A program made the position numbers and the translations under genes. Source: Bradyrhizobium sp. DOA9 (GTDB lineage Bacteria > Pseudomonadota > Alphaproteobacteria > Rhizobiales > Xanthobacteraceae). Taken from it: a stretch of 64,000 nt of DNA. The stretch lies in the NCBI RefSeq assembly GCF_000617845.2, contig NZ_DF820425.1:6640741-6704740 (forward strand), in the 5' to 3' direction. The notes under the pieces are model-generated. The model made no database searches. It saw only the letters and a list, made by a program, of their open reading frames with translations, and was not told where the DNA came from. Shown here in pieces: positions 46,101 to 61,100 of this stretch (positions are counted from its first letter, which is position 1; each line of letters begins with the position of its first letter).

Positions 46101-49100
46101 TCGGAGAAGCTGCGGCCGTCGCGACGGACCAGCAGGTTCTCATCCGTGTGGAAGTCGAACGTGCCATCCGTGTTGATCTGGAGGTTGCCGCCGCCATGCA
46201 GCACGGTAAGCCCGCCATGGGCTCCCTGCACCCAGAACAGGCCGTTGAGCGACGACCCCTGGGCCTGCGAGAGACCCTTGACAACGATGCTCTTGCCGTC
46301 GTCCGAGATCTCGACGATCCGCAAATCGATCCGCGTGCCGTTTGCGAGATCCACGTGGATGAGATGGCCTGCGAGGAAGCCCGCCTCCTCCCAGTTTATC
46401 GCCGGTACAGCGCCGTCGAGGCGCGAAACCCACTTGATCGTGGACAGGCCGCCACCCACGTTTGTGACCGTGGTGTTGAGCAGCTGGGAGACATCCTTGT
46501 CCACGGCCACGAGCTTGCTCGAGCCGCTGAACGAAACGCCAGCCGGCAGACTCGACCGGTCAACGATCAGAAGCGAGTTGTCGCTCGGATCGCGATAGGG
46601 CTTGCCAGTCGCCGGGTCGATGATCGGATTGCCTTGGCCGTCGAAATAGGCAATCGCGTCCTCGATGCCGATGATCTTTCCGAGCGCAATACGGACGCCG
46701 CTGCTGTTCACGTAGAACAGATCCTGGCCGACGAGGAAGCCCTCGCCCTTCCAGTTGAAGCCGTCGCGAGTGATGACGAGCTTGTTCGCGTATGCCGGAT
46801 TCAGATTGTTGAGCTGCTCGTAGTTGTTCGAGTTCTGCACCGCCTGGAAAATGTTCTCGGCCGAAACGTGGTCCGCCGGATTGAGCGTGCCTTCCACGCG
46901 CAGGTCATCGTTGCCCTCGCCGAGCATGACGTTCACGACCTCGACGGTGGAGACCGTGGAGTTGTTCGTCACGCCGTTGGCGCCGAAGTTGACCTTGCCA
47001 AAGCTGATGCCGCCCGGGAAGATCAGCGTTTGCGGTCCCTGGCCCTCCGGGCCTTCGCCGTAGAGCGGGCCCTCGACGTTCGGGAAGACCAGATCCGGGC
47101 CCATTGCGAAGCCCTTCAGCGTGGTGTCGGTCAGGACGCCGGTCGTGTCGGCCTTGGAGCCGTCATTGTAGATGTTCAGAACGTCGATCTGCTGGCTCTC
47201 CGGCGGCTGCGCGCCGATTGCGATCAGGAACGCGTCCGTCTCACCCGGCAGCTTGACGCCATTGGTCAGCGAACGGTCGGCACCAGCCGGCCCGCCCTCG
47301 ACCGCGAGAGGTCCGCGGATTTCGGACAGCCGGTGGTTCTTGACCGGGAAGATCTTCACGCCTTCGCGAGTCGTCGGTACCTCGTAGTACGGATCGGCCG
47401 TCAGCTCGATCGTCTGCAGCTGGTAGTAGTTGGTCGTCGAGAACGTCGTCACCGCGGCGATGCGAGTGACCGTGACGTCGACGTTTCCGGCCAGCCAGCT
47501 AAGATCCGCGGCAGCGAAATCCGCGGCCGGATCGAGGGTGAACTGCAGGGAATGATCCTGCGTACCGTTGAAGCCGCGGATGATCGCGATCTTGGCGTCG
47601 ATGAAGTTGGTGCCATCGCTGATGCGCACCCACTGGCCTTCGAGGAAGCCTTCCTTGAGCCAACCATCGACGTCGAAGTTCGGATCGCTTTCGGGGTCGG
47701 CGATGTTGGTGACCTCGGCCTCGAGCCGGACCAACCGCCAGGCGCCATCCACCTGCTCCAGGCGCACGCCACCGGACCACGTCTCGAGTTCGAGCAGCCG
47801 CGAAACGATGACATCCTTGACGGACGTGTTGAGGAGGCCGGTCGATGTCTTCAACGTCAGCGTATCCTCGGTCACGGAGGCGACCTCGAAATCGGTGCCC
47901 AGGTTGCTGAGCCGCAGAAGGTCGCCCTCCTGCCAGCCCTCGGCGAGGAAGCTGCCGAGATCGCTGCCCGAACCACGCGTCAGCGTGTTTCCGTTGAAGT
48001 TGATCGTGCCATTGAAGACCTGGACGGGACGCAGGCCACCGACTTCCTCGTAGGACCAGGAGATTGCTTCTCCGGCGTCGTTGATGTCGCCATCGTTGTT
48101 CAGGTCGTAGCCGACACCGGTGACGTTCGCGAGGCCGTCCGTCAGGATCGCCACGTCAACATCAAACTTAGGCGCCTTGGTCAACCGCAGGCGATAGCTG
48201 TCGGAGACGGACTCATTATCGGGGTTGGTAGACAGGTCGTCGGGGATCAGAATCGTATCGCGGCCCGTCTCCAGCACCACCGAGCCGGCGGTGTCGTCAT
48301 CGATCACCTCGATGTCGAGGAGGCCGGTGCCCGACCGAAGGTTGGGGAATGCGAAGTCGCCGTCGTCATCGATGGTCTGGTCGCCGTTCAGCACGTTCTT
48401 GGTGACCGTCACCGAAGCATCCAGCCCCAGGGTCGCGCCCGCGGCCAGGATGTTGAGCTTTGCCACCACGCCGCCGGTCGCGAAGCCCGAGATCGTCGCG
48501 ATGGTGCCGTCCGTGATGCCGGCAATGCCGGTCAGCACAACGGTCTGGCCGATATCGAATCCCTTCGAAGCCCAGGCCGTGGTCTGGAGCGAAAGCGACA
48601 GCCTGTCCGTGCCGTTGTCGTCCCAGGTTCCCACCGTCATGGACTGCGTGACGCTCGCGACGTTGAGGCCGAAGCCGATCACTGCGGTTTCGGGATCCTC
48701 GCGCACGTCGTCGCTACGCGCCTCGATAGTGAGAATGACGTCGTCGTCCCAATCCGATGAGTCGAACGTCAGCGTGAGGTTGGTCTCGTCGAAGCGATTA
48801 TCGCTCGACGTGATCTTGATACCCTTGTCGACCAGGTCCGCCAGCAGCGCATCCCCGGTGAGACCGCCGAAGTTGAGCTTGACGACGATCTGGTCGGTGG
48901 CATCGGGCTCGAGCGTGAGCTGGACCGAGATGCGGTCCTTGAGCCCCGTGAGGCCGGTGCCGTCGTCTTCGACCACTAGCGTGCGGCCGTCCTCGACGTC
49001 GAGGAACGGATCGAGCTCGGTGACGAGCACGCCCGGCGTGTCGTTGTCGCGCAGCTGCACTTCGACATTGCGCACATCGATCGCGTCGTAGTCCGGCGAG

Positions 49101-52100
49101 GTGGTGGAGATCACCGAATGCTGGACCACCACGACGCGATCGCCCTCTGCGCGCTCGTCATCGACTGCGTAGAGGAAGACCTCCTGGGGGGTGTCCCAGC
49201 TGTTGTGGTCGAAGCGCAGCACCACGGCACGGTTCGGTACGAGGATCGTCTGCCCGTCGATGACGACTTCGCGCAGGAAATCGTCATTCACCTGGCTCTC
49301 GAGCCCGTCGAAATCGATGAGCGAGCCGGTCAGCGGGGACCTCGTCACCCACAGCGTGTCGCCCGGGCCGTTCGGGAGCGGCACCGGATTGGCGAACGCG
49401 TCATCGCGCTCCTCCTGCGGCGACCGTGCCGCCGACACGGTGACATAGACCACCTCTCCGTCCTCAAGCGGACGGGCCAGGCGCACGGAATAGCTGTCGG
49501 TCGGGCTCGAGCCCTCGCGCACGGCCGTGAAGCCATTGAGGCCTTCGTCGATGACCACAAGGCCCTCGCCGTCGGTCGTCACGTTGTAGTCGATGCCGTC
49601 TATGACAATTCCGTCATAGAGGACGTCGTCCGACGTCACGAGATGATCGACTGCGCCCGAGACGCCTTCGAGCTCGCGGGTGACGATGTCCGCGGTCACG
49701 TCGCCGGCAACGTTGATCATGTCGGAGCCGAGGCCGCCGATCACGCGATAGGCCACGCCGAAAGCGGTGGACTGGACGAAGAACTGGTCGTCGCCCTCGA
49801 GGCCGTCGACCTCGACCACCTCGATGGTGGTGTAGCGGACATTGAGGCCCGCGCCAAAGATGCCCTGCGCCGTGATGGCGATGTCGTCGGCGAATTCGGT
49901 ACCGAGGATGACGAGCTTGTCGAACCCGGTGCCGCCGTCGACCGAGACCGGAGCGTTGACGTTGTAGCGCACCTCGTCCTGGCCGCCGCCGGCGCGGATG
50001 TCGGGAGCCTGCGCCACCGAGAATCCGAGTCCGATTTGCGGCGTCGCGACACCGTCCTCGTCGAGCACGATGACGTCGTCGGTGGTGTCGTTGACCGTCA
50101 GATAGACGTCGAGGAAGTTGATCCCGCCGTCGCCGACGACGTTGTCGACGATATTGCGATCGAAGACGTAGCTTCCGTTCGTCTTCAACGCCGTCTGCAG
50201 CACCACCTTTTGCGAATGGCCCGCGATAGCTTGGTCGAATGCCGCCGCACCGTTCTTGAAGCCGATTGTTAGGAGATCGACGCCGGCCTGCAGATCGTCG
50301 ACATCGATGATGCCGTTGTCATTCCAGTCGAAGTCGGTGGTCGCCGAGATGGCAAAGGCGCGGACGATGAACAGATCGTTGTTGTCGTCGCCTTCGAGTC
50401 GCAGCTCGGACTGATTCGAATACACCCGGAACTCGTCGTTGCCGGTACCGCCCTGTGCGATCATCGGCGCCGAGGAGCCGCGGCTCAGCCAGCCGCGGGT
50501 GGTCGGCCTCAGATCTGGGAACTCGTCCTGCGGCAGCAGATTGCCGTCGTCCTCGTTGCGGTTGGCCCCGAAGATCTGTCCGATCTGGAAGGTGTCGTCG
50601 CCGGCGCCGCCGTCGAGGGTGGAAATGACGGTCACGTCGTCGACGAAGAAGGAGTCGTTGCCGCCACGGCCTTCGACCGTGAGCCGGCCGTTTAGCCCGG
50701 TATCGTAGCTGATGCGCTGAACCTCGGCGGAATCCTCGTTGCCGGTGATGACGTCCTGGTACGGGTCGAGCGTGCCGTGCAGCAGCGCGACGTAGCCCGG
50801 CCGGTCGGCCGTTTCATGCGGCAGGTAAGCCGCTGCGCGGAGCAGGAAGATGTCGTTGTCGCCATCGTGGCCGAAGATGTCGAGCGTATCGACGCCGTCA
50901 TCCTCCTCGCCCGTGTCGAGGACGTTGATGATGTAGTTGCGCTCGTCGCCCTGCGACCCAAGCGTATAGACCTCGTAGGTGTCGGTATCCGACTGGCCGT
51001 CGAGGGTCAGCGTGTGCTCGGCCAGCACGTTCATGTCGTAGTTGAACGGCGTGAGCGGGGTGCCGGTGGTGTACGGATTCACCGTGAATCCGACCGTTGA
51101 GATCGCCGGCGACGTCTGCGCGGCCGCATCCTGCAGGAAGTAGACCTTGAAGTCGTCTTCGCCGTCGTTGCGCGCATCCGGCGTCGCGTAGGCGCCGGTC
51201 ACGGCCGTGTTGCTGCCGTAAACCTTGGTCTTCGAGCCGATGAAGACATAGCCGTCATCACCCCAGCTGGTGCCGCCGGTGTCGCCGCTCGTATCTCCGA
51301 ACTGGAAGAAGTCGCTGTCGGAATTACCGAAGATGCGCGTAACGCGGTCGGCCGCGGTGACGTTCAGCGCGCTGTCGTTCGGACGCCAGGTGCCGATCGG
51401 CCGCGACGTCGAGGTGCCACTCGGCACGTTCGGCGAACGGTTGCCCGCCACGACCATGACGGCGCCAGCGATTATCTGGCCGCGCAGCAGGATGGTCGTG
51501 CCGTAACCGACGTCGCTGTTCACGAAGTCGCCGAAGATGTCGATCTGCTTTCCGGCCACGATCGCCGAGTTCTGGTGGGTTTCGATGTCATCGCCGACAC
51601 GGAGCAGGACTGCTCCCTGCTCCGCAAGGATGAGACCGTGCGGCAGCGGGCGCGATGCATCGACGTGCAAGCCTGGCGCCGTCACGTTGTTCTCGGCAAA
51701 GCGCGCGCTGCCGTTTTCGATGAGCTGCAGATCCTCGGCGGTGGAAGTTGCCGAGGCGGACTCCTGCACCGTCAGCGTTATGTTTCCGAGATAGGTATGG
51801 GCGAGAACGAGGCGCAGCTCGCCCTCCGTCTCCGTCAGCCAGATGTTGTTATTCGCCTCGAGCGCGACATCGTCCACATCGGCTGTGAGGTCGGTGTTCT
51901 TCACCAGTCCGTTGCGGCTGTTGATCTCGAGATCGTCACCCGCCTCGCCGATGCTGGCGCCGTCTCCATTCGCGTCGAGATCGACCGACAGACCGATCAC
52001 GTTCGGAGCGGACGATCCGTTGCGGTCGATGATCGAGCCGTTGAGCGTGCGCAACGACACATCGTTGACCGTGCTGACGGTATGGACGCGCATGTTGCCG

Positions 52101-55100
52101 GCGATCTCGTCGAGGAAGATGCCCTGGCTGATGCTCGCGGTCGTATCGAAAGCACGCAGTACGCCCGTCGACAGATTGCGATTGTCAACGTCGATCTCGA
52201 GGAAGTTGTCCATCCGGCCGATACCGCCGAACGCGCTTGGGCCGCCGGTCAGATTCGGAGCCGAAACCTGGTTCAGTACCTGGTTCGGATTCGGGTTCGC
52301 GAACGCTGCGTCCGCAACCATCGTGATGTTGCGGGCCGACACGTCCGCCGCCGCCTGGTTCGTATCCCACTCGGCATCGACGATGCTTTGCGGCGAATAG
52401 AGCAGAACGTCGCTCGCCGTCGACTTGATGGTGCCGACGCGGAAATCGCCACTGATCTCGGTCAATCCGATCCAGCCGTTGGTCAGAACCGACGTGTGAC
52501 CGTCGCCCTGGACGACCCCCGTCGTGTCCACCTCGACGAGGCTGAGGACGTTGATCACCGTGTCGCTTGGCAGGCTTTCGGCGGCAACGACGTTCACATT
52601 GCCGGCGTGCGAGATGTCGCCGGATTGCAGGCCCGCGATGGTGCGGTTGCCCGAGGTGTCGAGGCCACGGAAGTCATAGGTCGTTCCGATCTTGGTCGTG
52701 CCTGCGCCATAGGCGCCGCGGCTGACGCCGACAGGGTCCTGATCCGGAGGCGGGTTCGCCTTTACGAAGTTCGTGTAGTAGGTGAACTCCTTCTCGCCGG
52801 TCGGGCTGACGCCCCGGTGGCGAACCACCACCCCGCCCGAGTCGCCTTCGCCGGACTGCAGATATGATGGCCGCAGAAGCACGTCGGCATCGTCGCCCGC
52901 CGCAATCCGGTCGACATTGACGACGTAGTACGGATTGCTGCCGAAGTCGGAAGCCTGGCCGTCGCGCATCAGCGCACGCACGTCGAGGAAGATGTCGTTG
53001 CCGGCATCGACGGTAAAGCTTTCCACGCCCTTCAGGGTATGGGTGTTGGTGAGCGCACCGGCGACGTCGATGTTCACCTTCTGGGTCAGCGCCGCGTCGG
53101 TGAAGAGCTGGACGCCGATCATGCCGGTGTCGGGATTGAATGCATCGCTGCCGAACGACACGTAGTAGTAGCCGCCGTCGACGAGGCCGGAAATGGGCGT
53201 CGACGTTGCGTCGTAACGCACCATCTGACCTTCGTAGAACCGGTTGCCGAGACCGAGGAAGATGGTGTCGGTCAGCCCGTTCACCTGGCTGGTGCGGAAT
53301 TCGAACGCCTCGGGCACGCCCGCGGATTCGACGATCTCAACGATGACGCGCGTGCTGTCACCCGCGCCGGCATTCACGGACGCGTCGATGTTCAGCGTCT
53401 CGGTACGCACGACCGAGTCGCCGCCCGACTGATCGCCCAGCACCGATCCATGCTGCGCCACGATGGTGGTGACGCCGATCGGATTGTTGATCTCTCCATT
53501 CAGCAGGATATCGGCGTTGCCGGTGTTGGTGATCTCGACATAGGTCGGCGACACTTCGGACGCGATGTTGAAGGTCAGCGTCATCGTGTCCGACGTGCCG
53601 GTCGGAGTCAGCATGACCAGTGGCTGCCGGTCGGCGGTCACGTCGATGTCGTTGATCTGGATGTCCTTGTCCGACAGGTTCAGGATCTCGACCCGCTGCA
53701 GGGTCTCGCTGAACGTCCAGGTGCCGCCCGAGCCTGAGATATCGGTCGACTTGAAGGCGACGTCGCCAGGGCCCGGATTCTCGATGTCGTTGACGTAAAT
53801 CTTGTCCGAAAGGATTTGGCCGGAGTCGATCTCGCTGCCGCCGCCGCCCTGCGAATCGTTGACCGTAATGTTGACCGCGCGCTGGATGGTCGCGTCGCCG
53901 CTGATCACCAGCGTCTTGGTCACGAGCTCCGGCGACTGGCCGGACAGGATCAGCACGTTGCTGGAGAACTCGATCTCGTCTTCCCTGGAGTCGCCGTCGG
54001 TGTGTTCGGCGCTGCCGCCCGCAGCGAGCGCACGCCGCTGGTGAGTGGCGTCGTGGTCAATCTCGTTGGCGCGGTTCTCCGCCAGCACGTAGAAGGCGAG
54101 ACGCTTATCACCGCCAGCAAGCGGGCTGTAATTGAAATCGTCGAGATGACCGCTGGTCAAATCGCGAGGACCGGCAGTCACCAGCGTGTTGTTGCCGCCG
54201 TTGCCGCCACCGGTGTCGCCAAACACGTTCGCGTCGAGGTCGTAGGACGTGTGGGTGTCGGCGTCGATGTAGCCGAACAGACCGGTCGAGCGTGCGTTTG
54301 CCCGGGTCTTGAGCAGATTGTCGTGGTTCTCGACCACGAAATCCACGCCTTCCCAGCCGGTGATCTTGGCGCCGGTGTTGACAGCATCGTTGTCGAGGAT
54401 CCGGATGCTGGATGTGAGGGCCAATTGAGCGCGCGCGTCGCCCTGGCCTTCGGCGTAGAAGCCGGCGCCGCGGCCATCGGCGGTGACGAACACGTTCGTG
54501 CCGGTGCCATCAGCGTGCAGGCTGACTTCGTTGCCCTCGAGCAGAGCACCATGCCGGACTTCGATCTCGAGATCGGAATCGTCCATGACGTAGTTGGCGG
54601 TGGCATCGCCGTCGCCGCCGAGACCAATACCGTTGGCATAGGCCCGGGCGCGGCCTGTCATGCCGCCATTGACGCGCCCGTCAACCAGACCGGCGACGAG
54701 CACCACTGCGTTCGCGCCCACCTCGATCCGCGACTTCCAGTCGGCGGCGACAAGCGCCTTGGCGTCGGCGAGGCCGACAAACCCGCCCGTCGAGGTCTCG
54801 CTGTCTGCATCGAAATGGCCCGTGCCTTCCGCGTGCATGACGAGGTTGCCGTCGGCGACGAGTTGCGTGCCCGAACCGATCTTCACGTCGACCGACATGC
54901 GATCTGCCGACTGGTTGATCTTGGCGTCGGCGCGGCCGACCGCGACGAAACCGCCGCTGCCGTTGCGTCCAAGCGCCGTGCCTTCCATCTGGCCGTCTGC
55001 CTCGATGGTGATATTGCCACCGGAGGAGACGAGCGCTGCGGAGATGTTGGCCTCCAGCACCGGCTCGACGTTGAGTTCCGCCTTGTTGACGCGGATGTCG

Positions 55101-58100
55101 GCCAGCAGCGAGCCGCCCGAGCCGCGCGCCGTCACTGCCGACGTTCCGTCACCCGAAGGCGGCGCGATCGTGGCAAGCGAAACACCGTCCGGACCCGTCA
55201 TCGTCTGGCCTGCCAGACCGGCCGACGAGGTGAGGTCGATACGGAGCTCGTAAGTGTCCTTGTCCGTGGTCGTGTTCAGCTCGATGCCGAACTTGCCGAG
55301 GTAGTGAACGTTGCCGTTCGTCGCCGGCGGCGTCAGCGCGAGGACCGAGCCGCCCTTTGTCTCGGACAGACGAACCTGATTGCCGCTCTCCTCAACGACA
55401 TAATAGACCTGACCGCTCTTCAACCCGCCAATCGGCGCGTTCTGGGCAAGCGTAAGCTGGTGGATGCTCGGATCGGCCTTGTCGTCCGGGGCAAGAACGC
55501 CGTCGCCATCGGGATCGGCTTCGATGATGCCGTCGGTATCCTTGTCCGGCTGCAGATCGATGAACGGCGCGTCGAACGTGTCGTTCTCGGGATTCAGGAG
55601 CTGCACCTGCGCGCCAGCGGACACAGTCGCGCCGACATTCGGCGAGGCAAGCTGGAGCGTGAGCTGGTTGCCGCTCACACTATGGATGGTCTGCGTCCCG
55701 TTAAGTCCGCCGAGGCCACTGAGCGTAATCGATCCACCCGCGGTGAACGCCGAACCCCAATTTCCGGACGAGAGCGTCAGCGTGTAGCGCAAATCCGTGC
55801 CGGGGCCGCCATCGACATCGCGATCATCCACCGTCATCGATTGATCGATCCGCGTGACGTGGCTCAGCGTACCGGTGATCGTCAGCGTGGCGCCGCTGAT
55901 GGAGTCGATCGTGTAGCTGCCGTCGTTGCCGTTCGAGTTCGTGATATTGAAGGCCTCGCCGTCGTCGTAACCGAGTGACGACCAGGTCGAGCCGTCCGTC
56001 AGCACGACCTTGTATGTATTGACGTCCTCGCGCTCGTAATAGACGTTTTCGTTCACGCCCGCGGCGCTCTTCAGCTTGATGTAATACCCCTCCGCGGCCG
56101 AACCCTTTTCCGCGATGTAGTACACCCTGCCCTGAACCAATCCGCCCAGATCGGCGCCGACAGCCGTGCCAGCGGCGTTCGTCGAGGTGTAGACCACGGC
56201 GTTGCCGACCGCGAAGCCGCTGTCGATGTACTGGCCCTCCGTCGGGCTGCCCTCGACAAGGTCGACGAAGTAGATGCGGTTGTTGTTGGTGGAGTTGCTC
56301 GCCAGCGCCAGGTTGGTCGACCCGTTGCCGAGCGCGCCGTCGATGGTCGATTTCGCGACGTCGACAGTGCCGACACCGAACTTCTGTCCGCCGCCCGGCG
56401 CCTGGTAGGTCAACGCATCGTCGACATTGAAGCTGTTGGGTCCGAGATCGATCCAGTTGTTGAGGACGTTGGACGGCAGGAACGTTTCGGCGTTCGACGT
56501 GAACCAGCCCGGCGCAGTCTTGGCGACGCTGTCCACGAGCTTGATCGTCTGTGCATCGATGACGATCACCCAGAAGGTGTTGCTGGATTCATGCTCGACG
56601 TCGCCCGGCACGCTGCCGTCGTCGCCCGTAATCTTGGTGAGAATGACCTTGTCGCCGGTCTGGTAATTATGCGCGCCGGGGAACCGGATCTCGTCGCGGT
56701 TGTCGAGGATCGTGTTCGATGCACCGGAGAAGAAGTTGCCGAAAGCGATCAGATCATTGTTTTGCCCGACCACGATCACGTTGTAGTCTCGCTCGTCCAC
56801 GTTCGGATTGTTTCCGACCTCGACGATGTCGCCCGTCGACAGGCCGTGGCTCAGCACCTGGATCGTGTGCGAGTTCGTATTGACGGATTCCACCTTATAG
56901 TTGGGTACGAAGCCCTGCTGCGGCGCTGCAATGGCCTTGACCTCAACGTTGCCGTCCGCGGCAAGCGAGGTCCCGGTGTCGATCATCGCGGTGACTTTGG
57001 GCTCCATCGTGCCCTCGGCCTCCGAGATGCCGACCGTGATGCCGCCGCCACTGACGCCCTTCACATTGGCATCGACCTCGGGCCGCGCTGTCGCGACGAC
57101 CGCGACCGCACCCGCGGCCAGGATGCCGATGTTCTTGCCGATCTCGGCGCGGACCTCGCCGATAACCGAGGCGTTCGCCTTGTTGTGATCGATCGAGAGC
57201 ACGCCGCCGCCGGCGGCGTTCACCTGGGCGGAGGCCGTATCCTGGCCCGTCGCCGTCACGTCGAGTGCACCGATCGTGTAATCCGGAGTGCCCGAGACGC
57301 TGGCCTGATCGAGGATTTCCGCGATCGTGATGCCGTTCGCCTGTGCATCGGCCTGCGTCGAGCCGACAGCGGCGAGTATGCCGACATTGAGGCCGTCAGT
57401 GTAGGCCCGCGCGTTGTTGACGCCGAGCGCCTCGATCTTCACGAAACCGGCGCCGAGCGCGTCCTGCGTGTCGATGTTGACGTCGCCGTCGATCTGCGCC
57501 CGCACCTGGGCGTTGGCCTTGGCTTCGGTGCGATTGACCTTTGCGCCGACCAGGGCGGCGCTCGCCGCTTCGGTCTTGGCGTTGGCCCGCCATATGTTGG
57601 CAGCCAGACCGAAGTTGTGAGTCGCGCGAACCAGCACGTTGCCTGCGGTGATCGTGCCGGCATCTATGATGGCCGTGACCACAGGGCTGACGGTCGCGCG
57701 CGCGAAGCCGACGCCGACGCCGACGATGCCGCCGGCCTTGCTCTCGGTGATCGCGTCGGCCCTGCCTTCGGAGATCGCCTTGACCTCGACGTTGCCGGCG
57801 GAGGTGGTGGAGCCGCTGATCCGGGCCTCGACTGTCGGCGAGGAGGTTGCCGTCGCGTCATGCCCGTTACCCGAAACGATGCCGCCGCCCGAAGCTTCGG
57901 CATAGGCGTCGGTGACGACGATGGCCTTCGCCTGGACGAGCACCGAACCGCTGCCGTCGATCTCGCCATTCGAGATCGCCTTCGAGCTGCCCTGTGCGTC
58001 CGCCTTCGCGATGCTGGCACCCAGGCCGATCGCACCAATCGTGATAGACAAGACCTCGGCGTGAGCCTCGACGTCGAGCAACGACGTGACATTGACCGCG

Positions 58101-61100
58101 CCCGACGCGTCGATATCGGCCGAACCGCCGATCACCGCCAGAACATTCTGATCGGACTCGACAAAACTGAAATTGATGCTGGCGCCGACCAGGCCTGCCC
58201 CGACGCCATAGACGTTGGATTCCACGTAGACGTTGGAATCCGCCTGGACCGTCACGCTGCCGACCCGGTCTATCTTGCCGATCTGCACATTGTCGCCGAT
58301 GCGTGCAGCGGTTTCCGCCGTCGCGTTGTTGTCGTCGGCGAGGTCGATGCGGGCGAAATTGACGCCGATGCCGGCGGCACCGATCGTGACCGAATACACG
58401 TTGCTGGTATAGTCCTGGTCGTTCTCGGCCGTCACCGTGATCGCGGAAGCTCCGTCGATCGCGGCGTCGTCGCTGATTTCGGCAAGCTGCCTGCCTTCGT
58501 CGTTAATGATCGTGACCGTTGCGCCAAGCGCCACGGCTCCTGCCGCGACACCCACCGAGACGCCGTCGCCGCCACGCTCGCTCGCGGCCGTCACGTTCAC
58601 GACGCCGCTCGCCTCAATCACGCCACCGAGCCTTGCCTCGACATTGCTGTTGACGTTGATGACCGTCACGCCGGCGCCGGCGCCGACGAAACCGCCTGCC
58701 GCGGCGCCCGTGATGAAGTCGAAGGAGATCCGCTCTTCGGCCGTCACCTCCACATCGCCGGTCTTGATCGTCGTCTTGTTGCCGCCGGAGCCGCCCTGCA
58801 CGATGGCCGTCACCCCCTTCGGGGTTGCCGGCGTATTGAGCGGCGCGGCCACATCGACGCTATTGACCGACTTCGGCCCCATGATGTTCGAAATGCGCTT
58901 GTCCGCGCTGCCGGAGGCCGAGCCCGATCCTCCCGAGGACATTTCACCAAAGGCATTGTTGACACTCGTGGTGCCCTCGCCGCCTTCGTCGTTGGCGTAG
59001 CTCTTCATATCGGTCGAGCCGCCGCCGTCCTTCTTGAGCTGGGTCGCGTCGCCGGAATTGCCGTCTTCGTCCACGTATCCGCCGCCGAAATCGTCGTTGA
59101 TGGCGAAAACGTTGACTGCGGCCGCCACGCCGACCAGGCCGCCGGCGCCGGAGGCCACGTAGCCGCGCACGTCCTTGTTGCCGAGCGCAGTCGCCTCGAC
59201 GCGGTTCTTCGCCCGCAGGTCGGAGCCCGCGCCGATCAGCGCCGCAACGTTGTTACGCACGCTGCCGAAGCTGATGGAAGCGCCGACACCGACCAGGCCG
59301 CCGGCGATGCTGATCGCCGCGTTGATGAGCTTGTAGTCGTTCGAAGCAGTGACCCAGACGCCCTGCTGGCTGCCGACCGTGTCACCCTCGTCGAAATTCG
59401 CAGTGTCCATATTGATTTGGGCATCCGCGTCGATGGTCGCGAGCGTGTCGCTGTCGATGACGGTCACCGTCACGCTGCCTGCGATACCCGCAATGCCGCC
59501 GCCGGCGGACACAGTGAGGTTCAGAATGTCTTCGGACGATTGTGCCTGCACGATCACACCGCGCGCGGTGTCGAGCCCGAAATCGCTGCCGTCCTGCCAG
59601 CCGCCGGTGAGGATGTTGCCCACGCCGCCGCTTCCGAGCGCCTGCGCGTCGACATGCGCCCCGTTGCCGATCAGGGCGGTCGTGTCCTTGGTAACGACGA
59701 GAACGCCGACACCGGCACCGACGCCTGCAACGCCGGAGACGCCGACGCCGAGGCTCAGCTGCGTGAAATGGGTGAAGTCCTCGGCGATCACCGCAACGTC
59801 GCCGCCGGCCTTGACTGTCGCGCCGGCGCCGATCGTCGCCGAGGTGGTGTTGGTCACCGAGACGACGGACACGCCGCCGCCGACCGAGGCCACGCCGCTG
59901 CCGGCAACGCCGAAGCCAACCACGAAGAAATCTTCGCGTGCGATGGCGGTGACCGAGACATCGTTGGCTGCGTGAACTTCTGCGTTGGCACCGATCGTTG
60001 CCGTCGTCGTTTGATTGACGACGGAGACGTCGACACCCGGCGCGACACCGACGGTGCCGCCGATCGCGCCGCCGGCGCCGATGCCGACATGATGGAAGTC
60101 GGTCGCCGCGACCACGTACACGGACTGACCGGCCGCAGCAGCCTCGGTGGATTTGTTGATGTCGGTTCCCGTGCCGATGTCGGCAGTGGTGTGCGAGGTG
60201 AGCACGCTCACCGCCGCGCCGATGCCGACGCCGAAGGTACCGCCGGCACCGAAGCCGATTGCATAGGATTCAAAATCGTCCTTGCCGGACGCCGACACCA
60301 CGACGCCGCTGGTCGGCGTGTCGTTCAGGGTCGCGGTGCGCTGGCTCGTGAGATTGGGATTAGAGATCTCATCCTGTTGATTAACCTCTTGCGCCTGGCC
60401 GGAGCCGTCGTCCTGCGTCGGATCGCCCTCCGCGACCAGATCGGTCGGGACCTGTTCGTCGCTCGTATCCAGGAGACCAACCTCGAAGGAATCCTCGTTG
60501 AGATTGTTCTTCGAATCCGCGCTCGTGAACTCGAACGAACCGGTGTTCACGCCGGTGTTCGAGCCCTCGGAACCGATGGCGTACTGTCCCGTCTTGGCCT
60601 GGGTGGTGATGAAGCCGAGGCCGACCACATCGCCGTTGGCGCCGATATCGGCATCGACGGTCTTGTCGATCACGGCCACCGCCGCGCCGGCACCGGCGCC
60701 GCCCGTACCGCCAGCGGCGGCACCGACCACGATAATGTCGATCTCCGACTCGTCGGACGCCTGAACCTTCACGCTGCCGCGTGTCTTGGCGATGGCATTG
60801 TCGCCGATCTGCGCGCGCGTGATCGGAGTCAGCAACAGGACCTCGGCACCGATGCCGACGCCGACCGAGCTGCCGACGCCGCCGGCCACACCAAATGTCT
60901 TGACAGTCTCGACCGAGCGCGCGTCGACCTCGATGTTTCCTTCGGCCATGGAGCCGACCGCAGCCGGATTGCCGCCGATGTCGACATTGCTGCCGATCAG
61001 CGCCTCGGTCGTCTTGTCGAGTTTGTGGACGCTGATGCCGGCGCCCACGCCCGAGCCGCCGGCCGAAACGGCCAGGCCGCCGGCAACGGACAGAACAGTG